Assembly: GCF_000827595.2 (NCBI RefSeq) | Contig: NZ_LN776183.1 | Coordinates: forward strand, 310,001 to 374,000 | Direction of reading: 5' to 3' | DNA: 64,000 bases | From: Necropsobacter massiliensis | GTDB taxonomy: Bacteria > Pseudomonadota > Gammaproteobacteria > Enterobacterales > Pasteurellaceae | Part shown: piece by piece, positions 37,668 through 47,717 of the stretch | Numbering within the stretch: position 1 is the stretch's first letter | Layout: each line of letters begins with the position of its first letter | Notes under the pieces: model-generated | Told to the model about the DNA's origin: nothing | What the model saw: the letters and a program-made list of their open reading frames with translations, nothing else | Database searches by the model: none | Made by a program: the position numbers and the translations under genes

Positions 37668-39338
37668 ATGAGCCATATTGATACACAGTCGAGTGACAAT
37701 CGCCCGACGAATTTTATCCGCCAGATTATTGATGAAGATCTTGCCAGTGGTAGATTGAATAATGTTTATACCCGTTTCCCGCCTGAACCCAACGGGTATT
37801 TGCATATCGGACATGCTAAATCTATTTGCCTGAATTTCGGTATTGCGCAGGATTATCAGGGGCTGTGCAATCTGCGTTTTGACGACACCAATCCGGTCAA
37901 AGAAGATGTGGAATATGTGGATTCCATTAAGCAGGATGTCAGATGGCTGGGTTTTCAATGGCAGGGTGAACCGCGTTATGCTTCGGATTATTTCGATCAA
38001 CTGCACGGGTATGCCGTTGAATTGATTGAAAAAGGGCTGGCTTATGTGGACGAGCTGTCGCCGGAACAAATGCGCGAATATCGTGGTACGCTGACCGAAC
38101 CGGGCAAAAACAGCCCTTACCGTGATCGCCCAGTGGCGGAAAATTTGGCGTTATTTGAGAAAATGCGTAATGGCGAATTTGCCGAGGGCGCCGCAAGTCT
38201 GCGAGCCAAAATTGATATGGCATCGCCGTTTATGGTAATGCGCGATCCGGTGCTGTACCGGATTAAATTCGCCAGCCACCATCAGACCGGGGATAAATGG
38301 TGCATTTATCCGATGTATGACTTCACGCATTGTATTTCCGATGCGTTGGAACGGATTACGCATTCGTTGTGTACGCTGGAATTTCAGGATAATCGCCGTT
38401 TATACGATTGGGTACTGGACAATATTTCCATTGAACGCCCGTTGCCGCATCAGTATGAATTTTCGCGTCTGAATCTGGAATATACCTTAACCTCCAAACG
38501 GAAACTGCTGAAACTGGTGGAAGAAGGTGTGGTGGACGGCTGGAACGATCCGCGTATGCCGACCATTTCAGGGCTGCGTCGCCGCGGTTATACGCCGGCG
38601 TCGATTCGTGAATTCTGTCGCCGGATCGGTGTGACTAAACAGGATAATGTGGTGGAATACAGCGCGCTGGAAAGCTGTATCCGCGATGATCTGAACGTTA
38701 ACGCGCCGCGCGCTATGGCGGTGTTGGATCCGTTGCGAGTAGTGATTGAGAATTTCGAGCCGGAAAAAAGTGAACTGCTCACTGTGCCGAATCACCCGAA
38801 TCGGGAAGAATTGGGTACGCGCCAGATTCCGCTGACTCGAGAAATTTATATCGATCGGGCGGATTTTCGTGAAGAAGCGAATAAACACTATAAACGCTTA
38901 GTGCTGGGCAAAGAGGTGCGTTTACGCAATGCCTACATTATTAAAGCGGAATGGGTGGAAAAAGATGCCGAGGGCAATATCACCACGGTGTACTGCACTT
39001 ATGACGCACAAACGCTGGGTACCAACCCGCAGGACGGACGCAAAGTGAAAGGCGTTATCCATTGGGTGTCGGCAACGGACAATCTAGCGGCAGAGTTCCG
39101 CCTTTATGATCGTTTGTTTACGGTGCCGAATCCGAGTGCCGCCGAAGATATCAACGCAGTGTTAAATCCGCATTCTCTTGTGGTGAAACAAGGTTTTGTG
39201 GAGCGCAATCTGGCAAATGCTGAAGCGGAAAAAGCCTACCAGTTTGAGCGCGAAGGCTACTACTGTGCCGACAGCAAAGACAGTCGACCGGAACACCTGG
39301 TGTTTAATTTAACGGTGAGTCTGAAAGAAGGCTTTTAG
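37668..39338 (+). CDS. glnS: Glutaminyl-tRNA synthetase
   Basis: A class I synthetase of 556 residues (E. coli 554). The HIGH-type motif is in [15 protein letters not shown] (about residue 40), and the KMSKS equivalent is in [10 protein letters not shown]. The anticodon-binding beta-barrel domains fill the C-terminal 200 residues. ATG 37668 follows a GAGGTCAG site. It charges tRNA-Gln directly, so no amidotransferase route is needed. Confidence 0.97.
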   Translation: MSHIDTQSSDNRPTNFIRQIIDEDLASGRLNNVYTRFPPEPNGYLHIGHAKSICLNFGIAQDYQGLCNLRFDDTNPVKEDVEYVDSIKQDVRWLGFQWQGEPRYASDYFDQLHGYAVELIEKGLAYVDELSPEQMREYRGTLTEPGKNSPYRDRPVAENLALFEKMRNGEFAEGAASLRAKIDMASPFMVMRDPVLYRIKFASHHQTGDKWCIYPMYDFTHCISDALERITHSLCTLEFQDNRRLYDWVLDNISIERPLPHQYEFSRLNLEYTLTSKRKLLKLVEEGVVDGWNDPRMPTISGLRRRGYTPASIREFCRRIGVTKQDNVVEYSALESCIRDDLNVNAPRAMAVLDPLRVVIENFEPEKSELLTVPNHPNREELGTRQIPLTREIYIDRADFREEANKHYKRLVLGKEVRLRNAYIIKAEWVEKDAEGNITTVYCTYDAQTLGTNPQDGRKVKGVIHWVSATDNLAAEFRLYDRLFTVPNPSAAEDINAVLNPHSLVVKQGFVERNLANAEAEKAYQFEREGYYCADSKDSRPEHLVFNLTVSLKEGF

Positions 39339-39370
39339 TCTCAGGTTGACAGGATTGTGATAAATCTTTA

Positions 39371-39410
39371 AAAGTGCGGTTAAATTTGGCTGAATTTCAA
39401 CCGCACTTTT
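39371..39410. terminator. Paired uptake signals after glnS
   Basis: AAAGTGCGGTT (39371-39381) and AACCGCACTTT (39399-39409) form an 11-bp stem with a T-rich end, a likely terminator for glnS. It ends 20 bases before the ycgN start. Confidence 0.7.
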
Positions 39411-39429
39411 GTTTATGCGGGAATATAGC

Positions 39430-39885
39430 ATGCAGTTAGAGGCGAAATTCTGGGAAACCAAATCCCTGCCAGAGATGAACGAGGCTGAATGGGAAGCGTT
39501 GTGTGACGGTTGCGGTAAATGTTGTTACCGCAAATTTATTGAGGGCAGGGGAAAACGCCAGAAACTGTATTTTACCCGTATCGCCTGCAATTTATTGGAT
39601 CTGGACAGCGGAAAGTGCGGTCATTATAAACGACGTTTTCAGCTAGAGCCCGATTGTACCAAATTGACGAAAAAAAACTTGCCCGATTTCAGTTGGTTGC
39701 CCAGCACCTGTGCTTATCGTTTGTTATATGAAAATAAGCCGTTGTATGACTGGCATCCGTTAATTTCGGGCGACCCGGCAACGGTAAAAGCGGCGGGTGT
39801 TTTTATTGCCAACGGCGTGCATGAACGGGATGTGATCGATTGGTGTGAATTTATTGTTAACGATATTGTTGATGAAGATCACTAA
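39430..39885 (+). CDS. ycgN: UPF0260 family protein, YcgN-like
   Basis: The 151-residue protein has the UPF0260 cysteine pattern: CDGCGKCCYRK (about residue 28), then C-x-LLDLDSGKCGHY and LPSTCAYR. These match the Fe-S/zinc-type CxxCxxC proteins of the YkgJ/YcgN group. The start at ATG 39430 fits relatives (MQLEAKFWETKSL); earlier ATGs at 39409 and 39415 lie in the terminator. The role is unknown. Confidence 0.85.
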   Translation: MQLEAKFWETKSLPEMNEAEWEALCDGCGKCCYRKFIEGRGKRQKLYFTRIACNLLDLDSGKCGHYKRRFQLEPDCTKLTKKNLPDFSWLPSTCAYRLLYENKPLYDWHPLISGDPATVKAAGVFIANGVHERDVIDWCEFIVNDIVDEDH

Positions 39886-39900
39886 ATCAGCCTAAAAGCG

Positions 39901-39928
39901 TTGTGTTTGTGGTCTGCTTAGATAGAAT
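39901..39928 (+). promoter_or_regulatory. Possible promoter of the glycogen operon
   Basis: TTGTGT (39901-39906) and TAGAAT (39923-39928) are 16 bases apart, 40 bases before the first start codon of the malQ-like frame. I found no stronger candidate ahead of glgB. Confidence 0.35.
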
Positions 39929-39967
39929 AACCATATTCTCCAGTTTTTATCGTTGTTGGAAACAAAA

Positions 39968-40465
39968 ATGAGCATTCCCATTTTAGAGCGTTTAACCCAA
40001 AAGGCGCAAAAATCAGGGATCGCAATATCAAATAACAGTATTGGCGATCATTGGGTTTGCGCCGGTCGTCAAAGCCTGCGTGATTTCAGTCGTCTATTGC
40101 AGCCTCCGGGTGATGTAAGTTGGGTGGACGGATTGTTTAATGGGGTGTTGGTGCAGCAGGAAAGCGAACCGATAACTTATTGTCCCGACGGCTTTTGTTT
40201 ATCCGACGATAGTATTTTCAATGACCTATCATGTGCTGAAAATGGTCAAATATTGTCTGAATATCTTTTTCCTTTTATCCACTCTTTTTCGTTTCTTTTT
40301 CTTTCTTTCGACTGTAGTGCTTTAAAAACAGGCATGCTGCGGCAACAGGCAGCTCAACCCGGCATATATTTTGTCTTTCAACGGATGACAAACAAGAATC
40401 AACCGGCAGGTAATGAATCAGTGAGGGGTTATTATGACAAGATTAGTTTCACAAGATGTAATTAA
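39968..40465 (+). pseudogene. malQ: Probable remnant of malQ (amylomaltase), N-terminal part only
   Basis: The frame (165 residues from ATG 39968) begins ILERLTQKAQKSGIAIS, then SLRDFSRLLQ and NGVLVQQESEPITY. That spacing resembles the N-terminal domain of 4-alpha-glucanotransferase, and malQ is the usual gene ahead of glgB in H. influenzae. The catalytic barrel of about 500 residues is absent. After about residue 100 the sequence turns Phe/Ser-rich and loses any likeness, and the frame runs 32 bases into glgB. I infer a deletion that fused the malQ start to a leader. The likeness is by eye only; it could be an unrelated small gene. Confidence 0.4.
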
Positions 40466-42626
40466 CGCGTTCTTTGACGGCAATCATTCCGATCCTTTTT
40501 CAGTGCTGGGTATGCACGAAACGGATAACGGGATTGAAATCCGCGTGTTATTGCCGGACGCCAACCGAGTAACGGTATTAGATAAAGAAACCCACGCGAC
40601 GCTAACCGATCTGGATTATGTGGATGAAAGAGGTTTTTTTACCGGCGTGATCCCGAATACTCGTAGCTTTTTCGCCTATCAGTTACAGGTGTATTGGGGC
40701 AATGAGCCGCAGATTATCGAAGATCCGTATCGTTTCCGACCGATGTTGGGCGAATTGGATAATTGGCTGCTGGCGGAAGGTTCGCATCTGCGCCCTTATG
40801 AGGTGCTAGGCGCGCATTTTATGGAATGCGATGGCGTATCCGGGGTGAATTTCCGCTTATGGGCGCCTAATGCGCAACGTGTTTCCGTGGTCGGCGATTT
40901 TAACTATTGGGACGGTCGTCGCCATCCGATGCGTTTTCATCCGGCGAGCGGCATTTGGGAACTCTTTCTGCCGAAAGTATCATTAGGACAATTGTATAAG
41001 TTTGAGTTGATCGATTGCTACGGTCAGCTGCGCTTAAAAGCCGACCCTTATGCTTTCAGTTCGCAACTTCGACCCGATACCGCATCACAAATCAGCGCCT
41101 TGCCGGAGATCTCCGAATTAACGGCGCAACGAAAAAAAGCCAACTGTGCGGATCAACCGATTGCAATTTATGAGGTGCATTTGGGCTCATGGCGGCGCAA
41201 TTTAGCCAATAATTTCTGGTTGGATTATGATCAGATCGCTGACGAATTGATCCCTTATGTGAAAGAAATGGGTTTTACTCATATTGAATTTCTGCCATTG
41301 TCCGAATATCCGTTCGACGGTTCTTGGGGTTATCAACCGATTGGTTTGTATTCCCCGACCAGCCGGTTTGGCTGCCCGGACGGTTTTCGTCGTCTGGTGG
41401 ATAAAGCCCATGCCGCCGGTATTAATGTGATTCTGGATTGGGTACCGGGGCATTTTCCGAGCGATACTCACGGTTTGGCGGCTTTTGACGGTACCGCCTT
41501 GTATGAATATGCCGATCCGCGCGAGGGTTATCATCAGGACTGGAATACGCTGATTTATAATTACGGGCGTAATGAAGTGAAAAACTTTTTGTCCGGCAAC
41601 GCGTTATACTGGTTGGAACGTTTTGCGCTGGACGGTATCCGCGTCGATGCGGTGGCGTCGATGATTTACCGGGATTACAGCCGCGCCGAGGGACAATGGA
41701 TTCCGAATCAATACGGCGGGCGGGAAAATTTGGAAGCGATCGAATTTTTAAAACATACCAACGCGATTATCGGTTCCGAAGCGCCGGGTGCAATTTCAAT
41801 CGCCGAGGAATCCACCGCGTTTGCCGGCGTAACCCGTCCGTCGCAAGACGGTGGATTGGGATTTAATTTCAAGTGGAATATGGGCTGGATGAACGATACC
41901 CTTGCCTATATGAAAAAAGACCCGGTTTACCGTCAGTATCACCATAATCTGATGACTTTCGGTATGGTTTATCAATACAGTGAGAATTTTGTGTTACCAC
42001 TTTCCCATGACGAAGTGGTGCACAGTAAACTGTCATTATTGGACAAAATGCCCGGCGATGCGTGGCAGAAATTTGCCAATCTGCGGGCATATTATGGTTA
42101 TATGTGGGGCTATCCGGGCAAAAAACTATTGTTTATGGGCAATGAATTTGCTCAAGGACGCGAATGGAATTATGAAGAAAGTCTAGATTGGTTCTTGCTA
42201 GATGAGGCAATCGGTGGCGGTTGGCATCAAGGCGTACAACATTTTGTGAAAGATTTGAACCGCACTTATAAGGCGAATGCGCCATTGTATGAGCTGGATT
42301 GTGATCCGCAAGGATTTGAATGGCTGGTGGTGGATGATTATCAAAATTCCGTATTTGCCTTTGAACGCCGCAGCCGTCAGGGCGAACGCGTGATTGTGGT
42401 CAGCAATTTTACGCCGGTGCCGCGTTATGATTATCGTATCGGAGTTAATGTCGGCGGCGAATATCGGGAAATTCTGAATTCCGATTCAGCGTATTACCAA
42501 GGTTCGGATATAGGGAATCAAGGTGCGGTTAGCAGTGAGGAGATTGCAAGCCATGGTAAGCCGCAGTCAATCAGTTTGACGCTGCCACCGCTGGCAACAA
42601 TTTATTTGGTGTTAAACGATGCGTAA
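40434..42626 (+). CDS. glgB: 1,4-alpha-glucan branching enzyme
   Basis: GlgB adds alpha-1,6 branches to glycogen. It has 730 residues (E. coli 728), with the N-terminal carbohydrate-binding region, a second at about 130-225 ([18 protein letters not shown]), and the GH13 barrel. The catalytic Asp lies in [16 protein letters not shown] and the Glu in [19 protein letters not shown] is the conserved region IV. ATG 40434 has a GAGGGG site. It is the first intact gene of glgBXCAP. Confidence 0.96.
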   Translation: MTRLVSQDVINAFFDGNHSDPFSVLGMHETDNGIEIRVLLPDANRVTVLDKETHATLTDLDYVDERGFFTGVIPNTRSFFAYQLQVYWGNEPQIIEDPYRFRPMLGELDNWLLAEGSHLRPYEVLGAHFMECDGVSGVNFRLWAPNAQRVSVVGDFNYWDGRRHPMRFHPASGIWELFLPKVSLGQLYKFELIDCYGQLRLKADPYAFSSQLRPDTASQISALPEISELTAQRKKANCADQPIAIYEVHLGSWRRNLANNFWLDYDQIADELIPYVKEMGFTHIEFLPLSEYPFDGSWGYQPIGLYSPTSRFGCPDGFRRLVDKAHAAGINVILDWVPGHFPSDTHGLAAFDGTALYEYADPREGYHQDWNTLIYNYGRNEVKNFLSGNALYWLERFALDGIRVDAVASMIYRDYSRAEGQWIPNQYGGRENLEAIEFLKHTNAIIGSEAPGAISIAEESTAFAGVTRPSQDGGLGFNFKWNMGWMNDTLAYMKKDPVYRQYHHNLMTFGMVYQYSENFVLPLSHDEVVHSKLSLLDKMPGDAWQKFANLRAYYGYMWGYPGKKLLFMGNEFAQGREWNYEESLDWFLLDEAIGGGWHQGVQHFVKDLNRTYKANAPLYELDCDPQGFEWLVVDDYQNSVFAFERRSRQGERVIVVSNFTPVPRYDYRIGVNVGGEYREILNSDSAYYQGSDIGNQGAVSSEEIASHGKPQSISLTLPPLATIYLVLNDA

Positions 42627-42722
42627 GGTCAAAAAATAAAATGCTATGTGCAATGGATAGATGAGCGCGTTTCGCAGTTGACGCGATAAAACAATAAATA
42701 AAGGATTTGGACAAACGGAATA

Positions 42723-44720
42723 ATGACAAGAATTAACTTAGGCAAACCTTATCCCTTGGGTTGTACTCAACAGATTAATAAAGGGGTCACCGGATTTAAT
42801 TTTGCTATTTATTCATCGCAGGCATCAGCTGTCGAATTATGCCTTTTTGATGATAAAAACGATGTACAGGAAATCCGCTTGCCGATGCACTGCACTCATG
42901 ATATCTGGCATATTTGGCTAGTTGATGTGTATTACGGTATGAAATACGGTTTTCGTTTATATGGTAAAAACGGTGAAACACTGTGTAACCCACATAAACT
43001 GATGTTTGACCCTTATGCCCGCACCGTGGAAGGCAAGCCTGATTTAAGTTCGGCGGAAAGTCGGACATGGTTTTTACTGCATGACAAACGCGATAATGCG
43101 CATTTGGCGCCTAAGGCGGTGATCACCAATGAACGCTTCAACTGGAACGGTGATAAGGCACCGAAAACGCCTTGGGCGGAAACCGTGATTTATGAAGTGC
43201 ATGTGAAAGGTTTTACCCGTTTGCGTGAGGACTTACCGCCGCATATTCGCGGCACCTATGCGGGGTTGGCACATCCGACAATGATCGCCTATCTGAAAGA
43301 ACTGGGCATTACTGCTATTGAATTGTTGCCGATAAATTATCATCTGGATGAACCGCACTTACAGGAAAAAGGATTGCATAATTACTGGGGATACAACCCA
43401 TTGGCGATGTTTGCCGTAGAACCGAAATATTGGTCCGGTCAACCGCAAACTACACCGCTGACAGAATTCAAAAGTATGGTAAAAGCCTTGCATAAAGCCG
43501 GTATTGAAGTCATTTTGGATGTGGTGTTTAATCACTCGGCAGAGGTGGAAAAGCATTTTCCAACTTTCAGCCAACGCGGGATCGATGATAAAACCTATTA
43601 TTGGCAAAACCAATCCGGTGAGTATTTAAACTGGACCGGTTGCGGCAACACGATGAATTTATCGCATCGTATCAGTCGCCATTGGGTGATTGATTGTTTG
43701 CGCTACTGGGTGGAAAAATGTCATGTGGACGGTTTTCGTTTCGATCTGGCGACAGTGTTGGGGCGGGATAGTCCTGCTTATAATCAGCAGGCATTGCTGT
43801 TTCGGGAAATCGCTCAAACACCAAGTTTGCGCCACTGCAAGTTTATTGCCGAACCTTGGGATGTGGGCGAAAACGGTTATCAGCTGGGGCATTTCCCGCC
43901 GTATTTCGCCGAATGGAATGATCGTTTCCGCGACGATATGCGTCGGTTCTGGTTATGGAAAAGCGGTGAGCTGGATACGTTTGCCGAACGTTTCGCCGGC
44001 TCAAGCGATATATTCAAACAGGCGGAGCGTCTACCGCACAATTCGGTGAATTATATTGCCTCTCATGACGGTTTTACCTTGCGCGATCTGGTGAGTTATA
44101 ACGATAAGCATAATTTTGCCAATGACGAGGGCAACCGCGACGGCAGCAATAAAAACTACAGCTATAATCACGGTTTTGAGGGCTCAATGAATGCGGCGCG
44201 GACAGTGGATTTAGAACGGTTTTTAACCAGTTGCGGTATGTTAGCCGGGTTATTGCTGGCGAACGGGACGCCGATGCTGCTGGCCGGTGATGAATTCGGC
44301 AATACTCAGTTTGGGAATAATAATGCATACTGTCAAGATAATGAAACGGCTTGGTTGAAATGGAGCTGGTTTAATCAAGATTTATTTCACGCCGTAAAGC
44401 AAACGATTGCGTTGCGAAAACGGATTCAAAGCCTGCGCAATGACAGCTGGTGGAACGATGATAATGTGCAATGGCTGACCCCTCAGGGGGCGCCAATGCC
44501 GGTTGTGGATTGGCATAATCGTGAGATTAAAGCATTACAGATAAGATTGGATCAACATTGGTTATTACTAATTAACGCGAAAGCGGGGTTACAGACATTC
44601 CGGCTGCCAGAAGGTGACTGGAAAGTGGTATATAGCGCGGCGTCGGCAACAATTCGAAGAGATCAACTGGATGTCGATGAGCTGGCGTTTTGTATATTGC
44701 AGGATGTAAGTTGTCGATAA
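42723..44720 (+). CDS. glgX: Glycogen debranching enzyme GlgX
   Basis: GlgX removes short side chains from phosphorylase-limited glycogen. The 665-residue protein (E. coli 657) has an N-terminal CBM48 and GH13 catalytic motifs DVVFNHSAE, VDGFRFDLATVLGRD (nucleophile Asp), FIAEPWD (acid Glu) and YIASHDGFTLRDL. It is 96 bases after glgB. The order glgB-glgX-glgC-glgA-glgP is the enterobacterial and H. influenzae order. Confidence 0.95.
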   Translation: MTRINLGKPYPLGCTQQINKGVTGFNFAIYSSQASAVELCLFDDKNDVQEIRLPMHCTHDIWHIWLVDVYYGMKYGFRLYGKNGETLCNPHKLMFDPYARTVEGKPDLSSAESRTWFLLHDKRDNAHLAPKAVITNERFNWNGDKAPKTPWAETVIYEVHVKGFTRLREDLPPHIRGTYAGLAHPTMIAYLKELGITAIELLPINYHLDEPHLQEKGLHNYWGYNPLAMFAVEPKYWSGQPQTTPLTEFKSMVKALHKAGIEVILDVVFNHSAEVEKHFPTFSQRGIDDKTYYWQNQSGEYLNWTGCGNTMNLSHRISRHWVIDCLRYWVEKCHVDGFRFDLATVLGRDSPAYNQQALLFREIAQTPSLRHCKFIAEPWDVGENGYQLGHFPPYFAEWNDRFRDDMRRFWLWKSGELDTFAERFAGSSDIFKQAERLPHNSVNYIASHDGFTLRDLVSYNDKHNFANDEGNRDGSNKNYSYNHGFEGSMNAARTVDLERFLTSCGMLAGLLLANGTPMLLAGDEFGNTQFGNNNAYCQDNETAWLKWSWFNQDLFHAVKQTIALRKRIQSLRNDSWWNDDNVQWLTPQGAPMPVVDWHNREIKALQIRLDQHWLLLINAKAGLQTFRLPEGDWKVVYSAASATIRRDQLDVDELAFCILQDVSCR

Positions 44721-44763
44721 AGTCGATATTGTTGTCAGTTAAATGAATGCGGAGGTAAACATT

Positions 44764-46071
44764 ATGAGTAGCAGCATTTCTAAATTACCGAGTAAATATG
44801 AGATCGTTAAGGATACTTTAGTCCTTATTCTTGCCGGCGGGCGAGGTTCTCGTCTTTATGAATTAACGGATAAGCGTGCGAAGCCTGCGCTGTATTTTGG
44901 CGGTAATCGCCGGATTATCGACTTTGCCTTGTCTAACTGTATTAATTCCGGTTTGAACCGTATCGGTGTGGTGACACAGTATGCGGCGCATTCACTATTG
45001 CGCCATTTACAAACCGGCTGGTCTTTTTTGCCGCAGGAACGCGGTGAATTTGTTGATATGTTGCCGGCGCGTCAGCAAATTGACGATTCCACTTGGTATC
45101 GCGGTACGGCTGATGCGGTGTATCAGAATATGGCGATCATCCGCAATCACTATCGTCCGAAATATGTTTTGATTCTGGCAGGCGATCATATTTATAAACA
45201 AGATTATAGCCAAATGTTACTGGATCACGTCGCAAGCGGGGCGAAATGTACCGTGGGGTGTATTGAAGTTGAACGTGAAAAAGCGACGGAATTCGGTGTT
45301 ATGGCGGTAAACGAAAATCTGAAAGTGAAATCCTTTGTAGAAAAAACGAAAGATCCGCCGGCAATGGTCGGCAAGCCGAATACTTCACTGGCATCCATGG
45401 GAATTTATGTCTTTGACGCCGATTATTTATATGACGTTTTGGAGCGTGAGGTGCATACACCTTATACTTCGCACGATTTCGGCAAAGATATTATACCGAA
45501 AGCCTTAGAGGACGGAGTATTATATGCACATCCGTTTAGCCGTTCCTGTATGGGGCGCAATACCGAGGGGGAAATTTACTGGCGCGATGTTGGTACGCTG
45601 GACAGTTTTTGGCAATCCAACATTGATCTGGTCTCGGAAAACCCGCAATTGGATATTTATGACCAAAGCTGGCCGATTCGCGGTAATCCGGTGCAAACCT
45701 ATCCGTCGAAGTTTTTCTATAAAAACGCCAATGTCAAACCGGTGGATAATTCGTTGATTTCCGGCGGTTGTGTGATTATTGATGCCTCAATCAGCAATTG
45801 TGTGTTGTTTGACCGAGTCAGAGTCAACGAAGGGTCCGTGGTGGATCATAGCGTCGTGCTGCCACAGGTAACCGTCGGCAAAAATTGTGTATTGAAACGC
45901 TGTATTATTGACCGTCATGTGGTGATTCCGGACGGTATGCAAATCGGTGTTGATGCCGAGGAAGACAGCAAACGCTTTCGAGTCAGCAAAGGCGGGGTGG
46001 TATTAGTGACGGAATCCATGCTGAAAAAACTGAACGGCGAAAGTGTGGCCTCCGAGTCGCACTTGGACTGA
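44764..46071 (+). CDS. glgC: Glucose-1-phosphate adenylyltransferase
   Basis: GlgC makes ADP-glucose, the committed step of glycogen synthesis. I start at ATG 44764, where GGAGGTAAAC is ideally placed, rather than at 44743; this gives 435 residues (E. coli 431). The nucleotide-binding LILAGGRGSRL is at the N-terminus, GDHIYKQDY binds substrate, and SGGCVIIDASIS marks the C-terminal beta-helix. Control by fructose-1,6-bisphosphate and AMP is expected from the family. Confidence 0.96.
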   Translation: MSSSISKLPSKYEIVKDTLVLILAGGRGSRLYELTDKRAKPALYFGGNRRIIDFALSNCINSGLNRIGVVTQYAAHSLLRHLQTGWSFLPQERGEFVDMLPARQQIDDSTWYRGTADAVYQNMAIIRNHYRPKYVLILAGDHIYKQDYSQMLLDHVASGAKCTVGCIEVEREKATEFGVMAVNENLKVKSFVEKTKDPPAMVGKPNTSLASMGIYVFDADYLYDVLEREVHTPYTSHDFGKDIIPKALEDGVLYAHPFSRSCMGRNTEGEIYWRDVGTLDSFWQSNIDLVSENPQLDIYDQSWPIRGNPVQTYPSKFFYKNANVKPVDNSLISGGCVIIDASISNCVLFDRVRVNEGSVVDHSVVLPQVTVGKNCVLKRCIIDRHVVIPDGMQIGVDAEEDSKRFRVSKGGVVLVTESMLKKLNGESVASESHLD

Positions 46072-46084
46072 CCGTTGATTATTG

Positions 46085-46110
46085 AATAGGGTGTAAATTC
46101 GCACCCTATT
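46085..46110 (+). other. Intercistronic hairpin between glgC and glgA
   Basis: AATAGGGTG (46085-46093) pairs with CACCCTATT (46102-46110). There is no T run. It could protect the upstream message or give partial termination. Confidence 0.6.
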
Positions 46111-46138
46111 ATGATTGTTTGAAGGAAGATGAAATTAA

Positions 46139-47581
46139 ATGAGAGTATTACACGTTTGTTCAGAGTTGTATCCGTTACTGAAAACCGGCGGACTTGCGGA
46201 TGTGATGGGCGCGTTACCTTTTGCGCAAAAAGACATCGGTATTGACAGCCGTATTCTGATTCCTGCCTATCCGGCTATTGCCGCCGGTATTTGGGATACC
46301 GCTGTGGTCGCCGAATTTGATGACAGTGCCGTCGGTCATGTTGTTGTGCGTTATGGGGATTATAAGGGCGTTGGAATCTATTTAATTGATGCGCCGCAGT
46401 TATATGCCCGTGCAGGCAACCCGTATCATGATCAATGGTATAACGATTATGCCGATAATTATAAGCGTTTCGCCTTACTCGGGCGGATCGGCGCCGAACT
46501 GGCTTGCGGGCTTGATGCTTGGTGGCGAGCAGAGGTCGTACATGCTCATGATTGGCATGCAGGATTAGCCAGCGCATATTTGTTTGATAAAGGACGACCG
46601 GCAAAATCTGTTTTCACTATTCATAATCTGGCTTATCAAGGGCAGTTTGCTTATCATCATTTATTTGAAATCGGGTTGCCGGCAAGTATGTTCAATGTGA
46701 ACGGATTGGAATTATACGGTCAGATTTCTTATTTGAAAGCCGGTTTATATTATTCCGATGCCGTCACCGCAGTCAGCCCGACGTATGCCAAAGAAATTAC
46801 CTCAGCAGAATTCGGTTATGGTTTGCAGGGATTATTAGCCGGGTTGCACCATGAAGGTCGGTTAACCGGAATTTTGAATGGAGTTGATACGCAAATCTGG
46901 CATCCGCACAACGATGCTTATATTGAGGATCATTACCGGCTAAAATCCATGACCGGAAAACGCAGAAATAAGGAAAAGTTACAGGGTTACTTTAATTTGC
47001 CACAGCGCCCGCAAGCATTACTTTTTGTGATGGTCACTCGGTTAACGGAACAAAAAGGCGTTGATTTGTTGATTGACAGTGCGGAAGACATCGTGAAGCA
47101 GGGCGGGCAGCTGATAATTCTCGGCTCAGGCGCACCGCACTTAGAAGAGGGGATTCAGCGGCTGGCGCAGCAATATCCGCAGCATATTGCGGTTAAAATC
47201 GGTTATGATGAAGCGTTATCCCATTTGATTATTGCCGGCGGTGATGTCATTGTAGTGCCAAGCCGTTTTGAACCTTGCGGTTTAACGCAATTGTACGGAT
47301 TGAAATACGGCACCTTACCACTTGTTCGTGCAACTGGCGGGCTGGCGGATACTGTGATTGACAGCACTGCTGAAAATATTAAAGCGCGACGGGCGACCGG
47401 TTTTGTTTTCCAAGAGGCGAGCAAGGAAGCGCTGTCTCAGGCGATTAACAACGCCTTTGCGCTATGGCAGAAACCGCGTTTATGGTTTAGCGTCAGAACC
47501 GTCGCCATGGAACAGGATTTCAGCTGGCATAGCGCCGCGACGCATTATCGGGATTTATATCAGTCTCTTTTCTCAAATTAA
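46139..47581 (+). CDS. glgA: Glycogen synthase
   Basis: GlgA elongates alpha-1,4 chains from ADP-glucose. The 480-residue GT5 enzyme (E. coli 477) has the N-terminal KTGGLADV loop that binds ADP-glucose, HAHDWHAG, and the C-terminal SRFEPCGLTQLYGLKYG with TGGLADTV. ATG 46139 follows GAAGGAAG. The hairpin between glgC and glgA may set relative expression. Confidence 0.96.
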   Translation: MRVLHVCSELYPLLKTGGLADVMGALPFAQKDIGIDSRILIPAYPAIAAGIWDTAVVAEFDDSAVGHVVVRYGDYKGVGIYLIDAPQLYARAGNPYHDQWYNDYADNYKRFALLGRIGAELACGLDAWWRAEVVHAHDWHAGLASAYLFDKGRPAKSVFTIHNLAYQGQFAYHHLFEIGLPASMFNVNGLELYGQISYLKAGLYYSDAVTAVSPTYAKEITSAEFGYGLQGLLAGLHHEGRLTGILNGVDTQIWHPHNDAYIEDHYRLKSMTGKRRNKEKLQGYFNLPQRPQALLFVMVTRLTEQKGVDLLIDSAEDIVKQGGQLIILGSGAPHLEEGIQRLAQQYPQHIAVKIGYDEALSHLIIAGGDVIVVPSRFEPCGLTQLYGLKYGTLPLVRATGGLADTVIDSTAENIKARRATGFVFQEASKEALSQAINNAFALWQKPRLWFSVRTVAMEQDFSWHSAATHYRDLYQSLFSN

Positions 47582-47585
47582 CACT

Positions 47586-47613
47586 AATCAGGGCAGCGTA
47601 ATCTGCCCTGATT
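47586..47613 (+). terminator. Hairpin between glgA and glgP
   Basis: AATCAGGGCAG (47586-47596) pairs perfectly with CTGCCCTGATT (47603-47613), followed by GTTAT. The 11-bp stem is strong but the T run is poor; termination may be partial, with glgP read through or from its own promoter. Confidence 0.6.
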
Positions 47614-47717
47614 GTTATCGCCCATGTAAATTAGCGTAATTTTTGTTGTATTTTTGTTCATAATGAATAAAATTACGCCGTTTTTCTATTTAATAGCAAT
47701 GAGGAGTGATCTACGTT

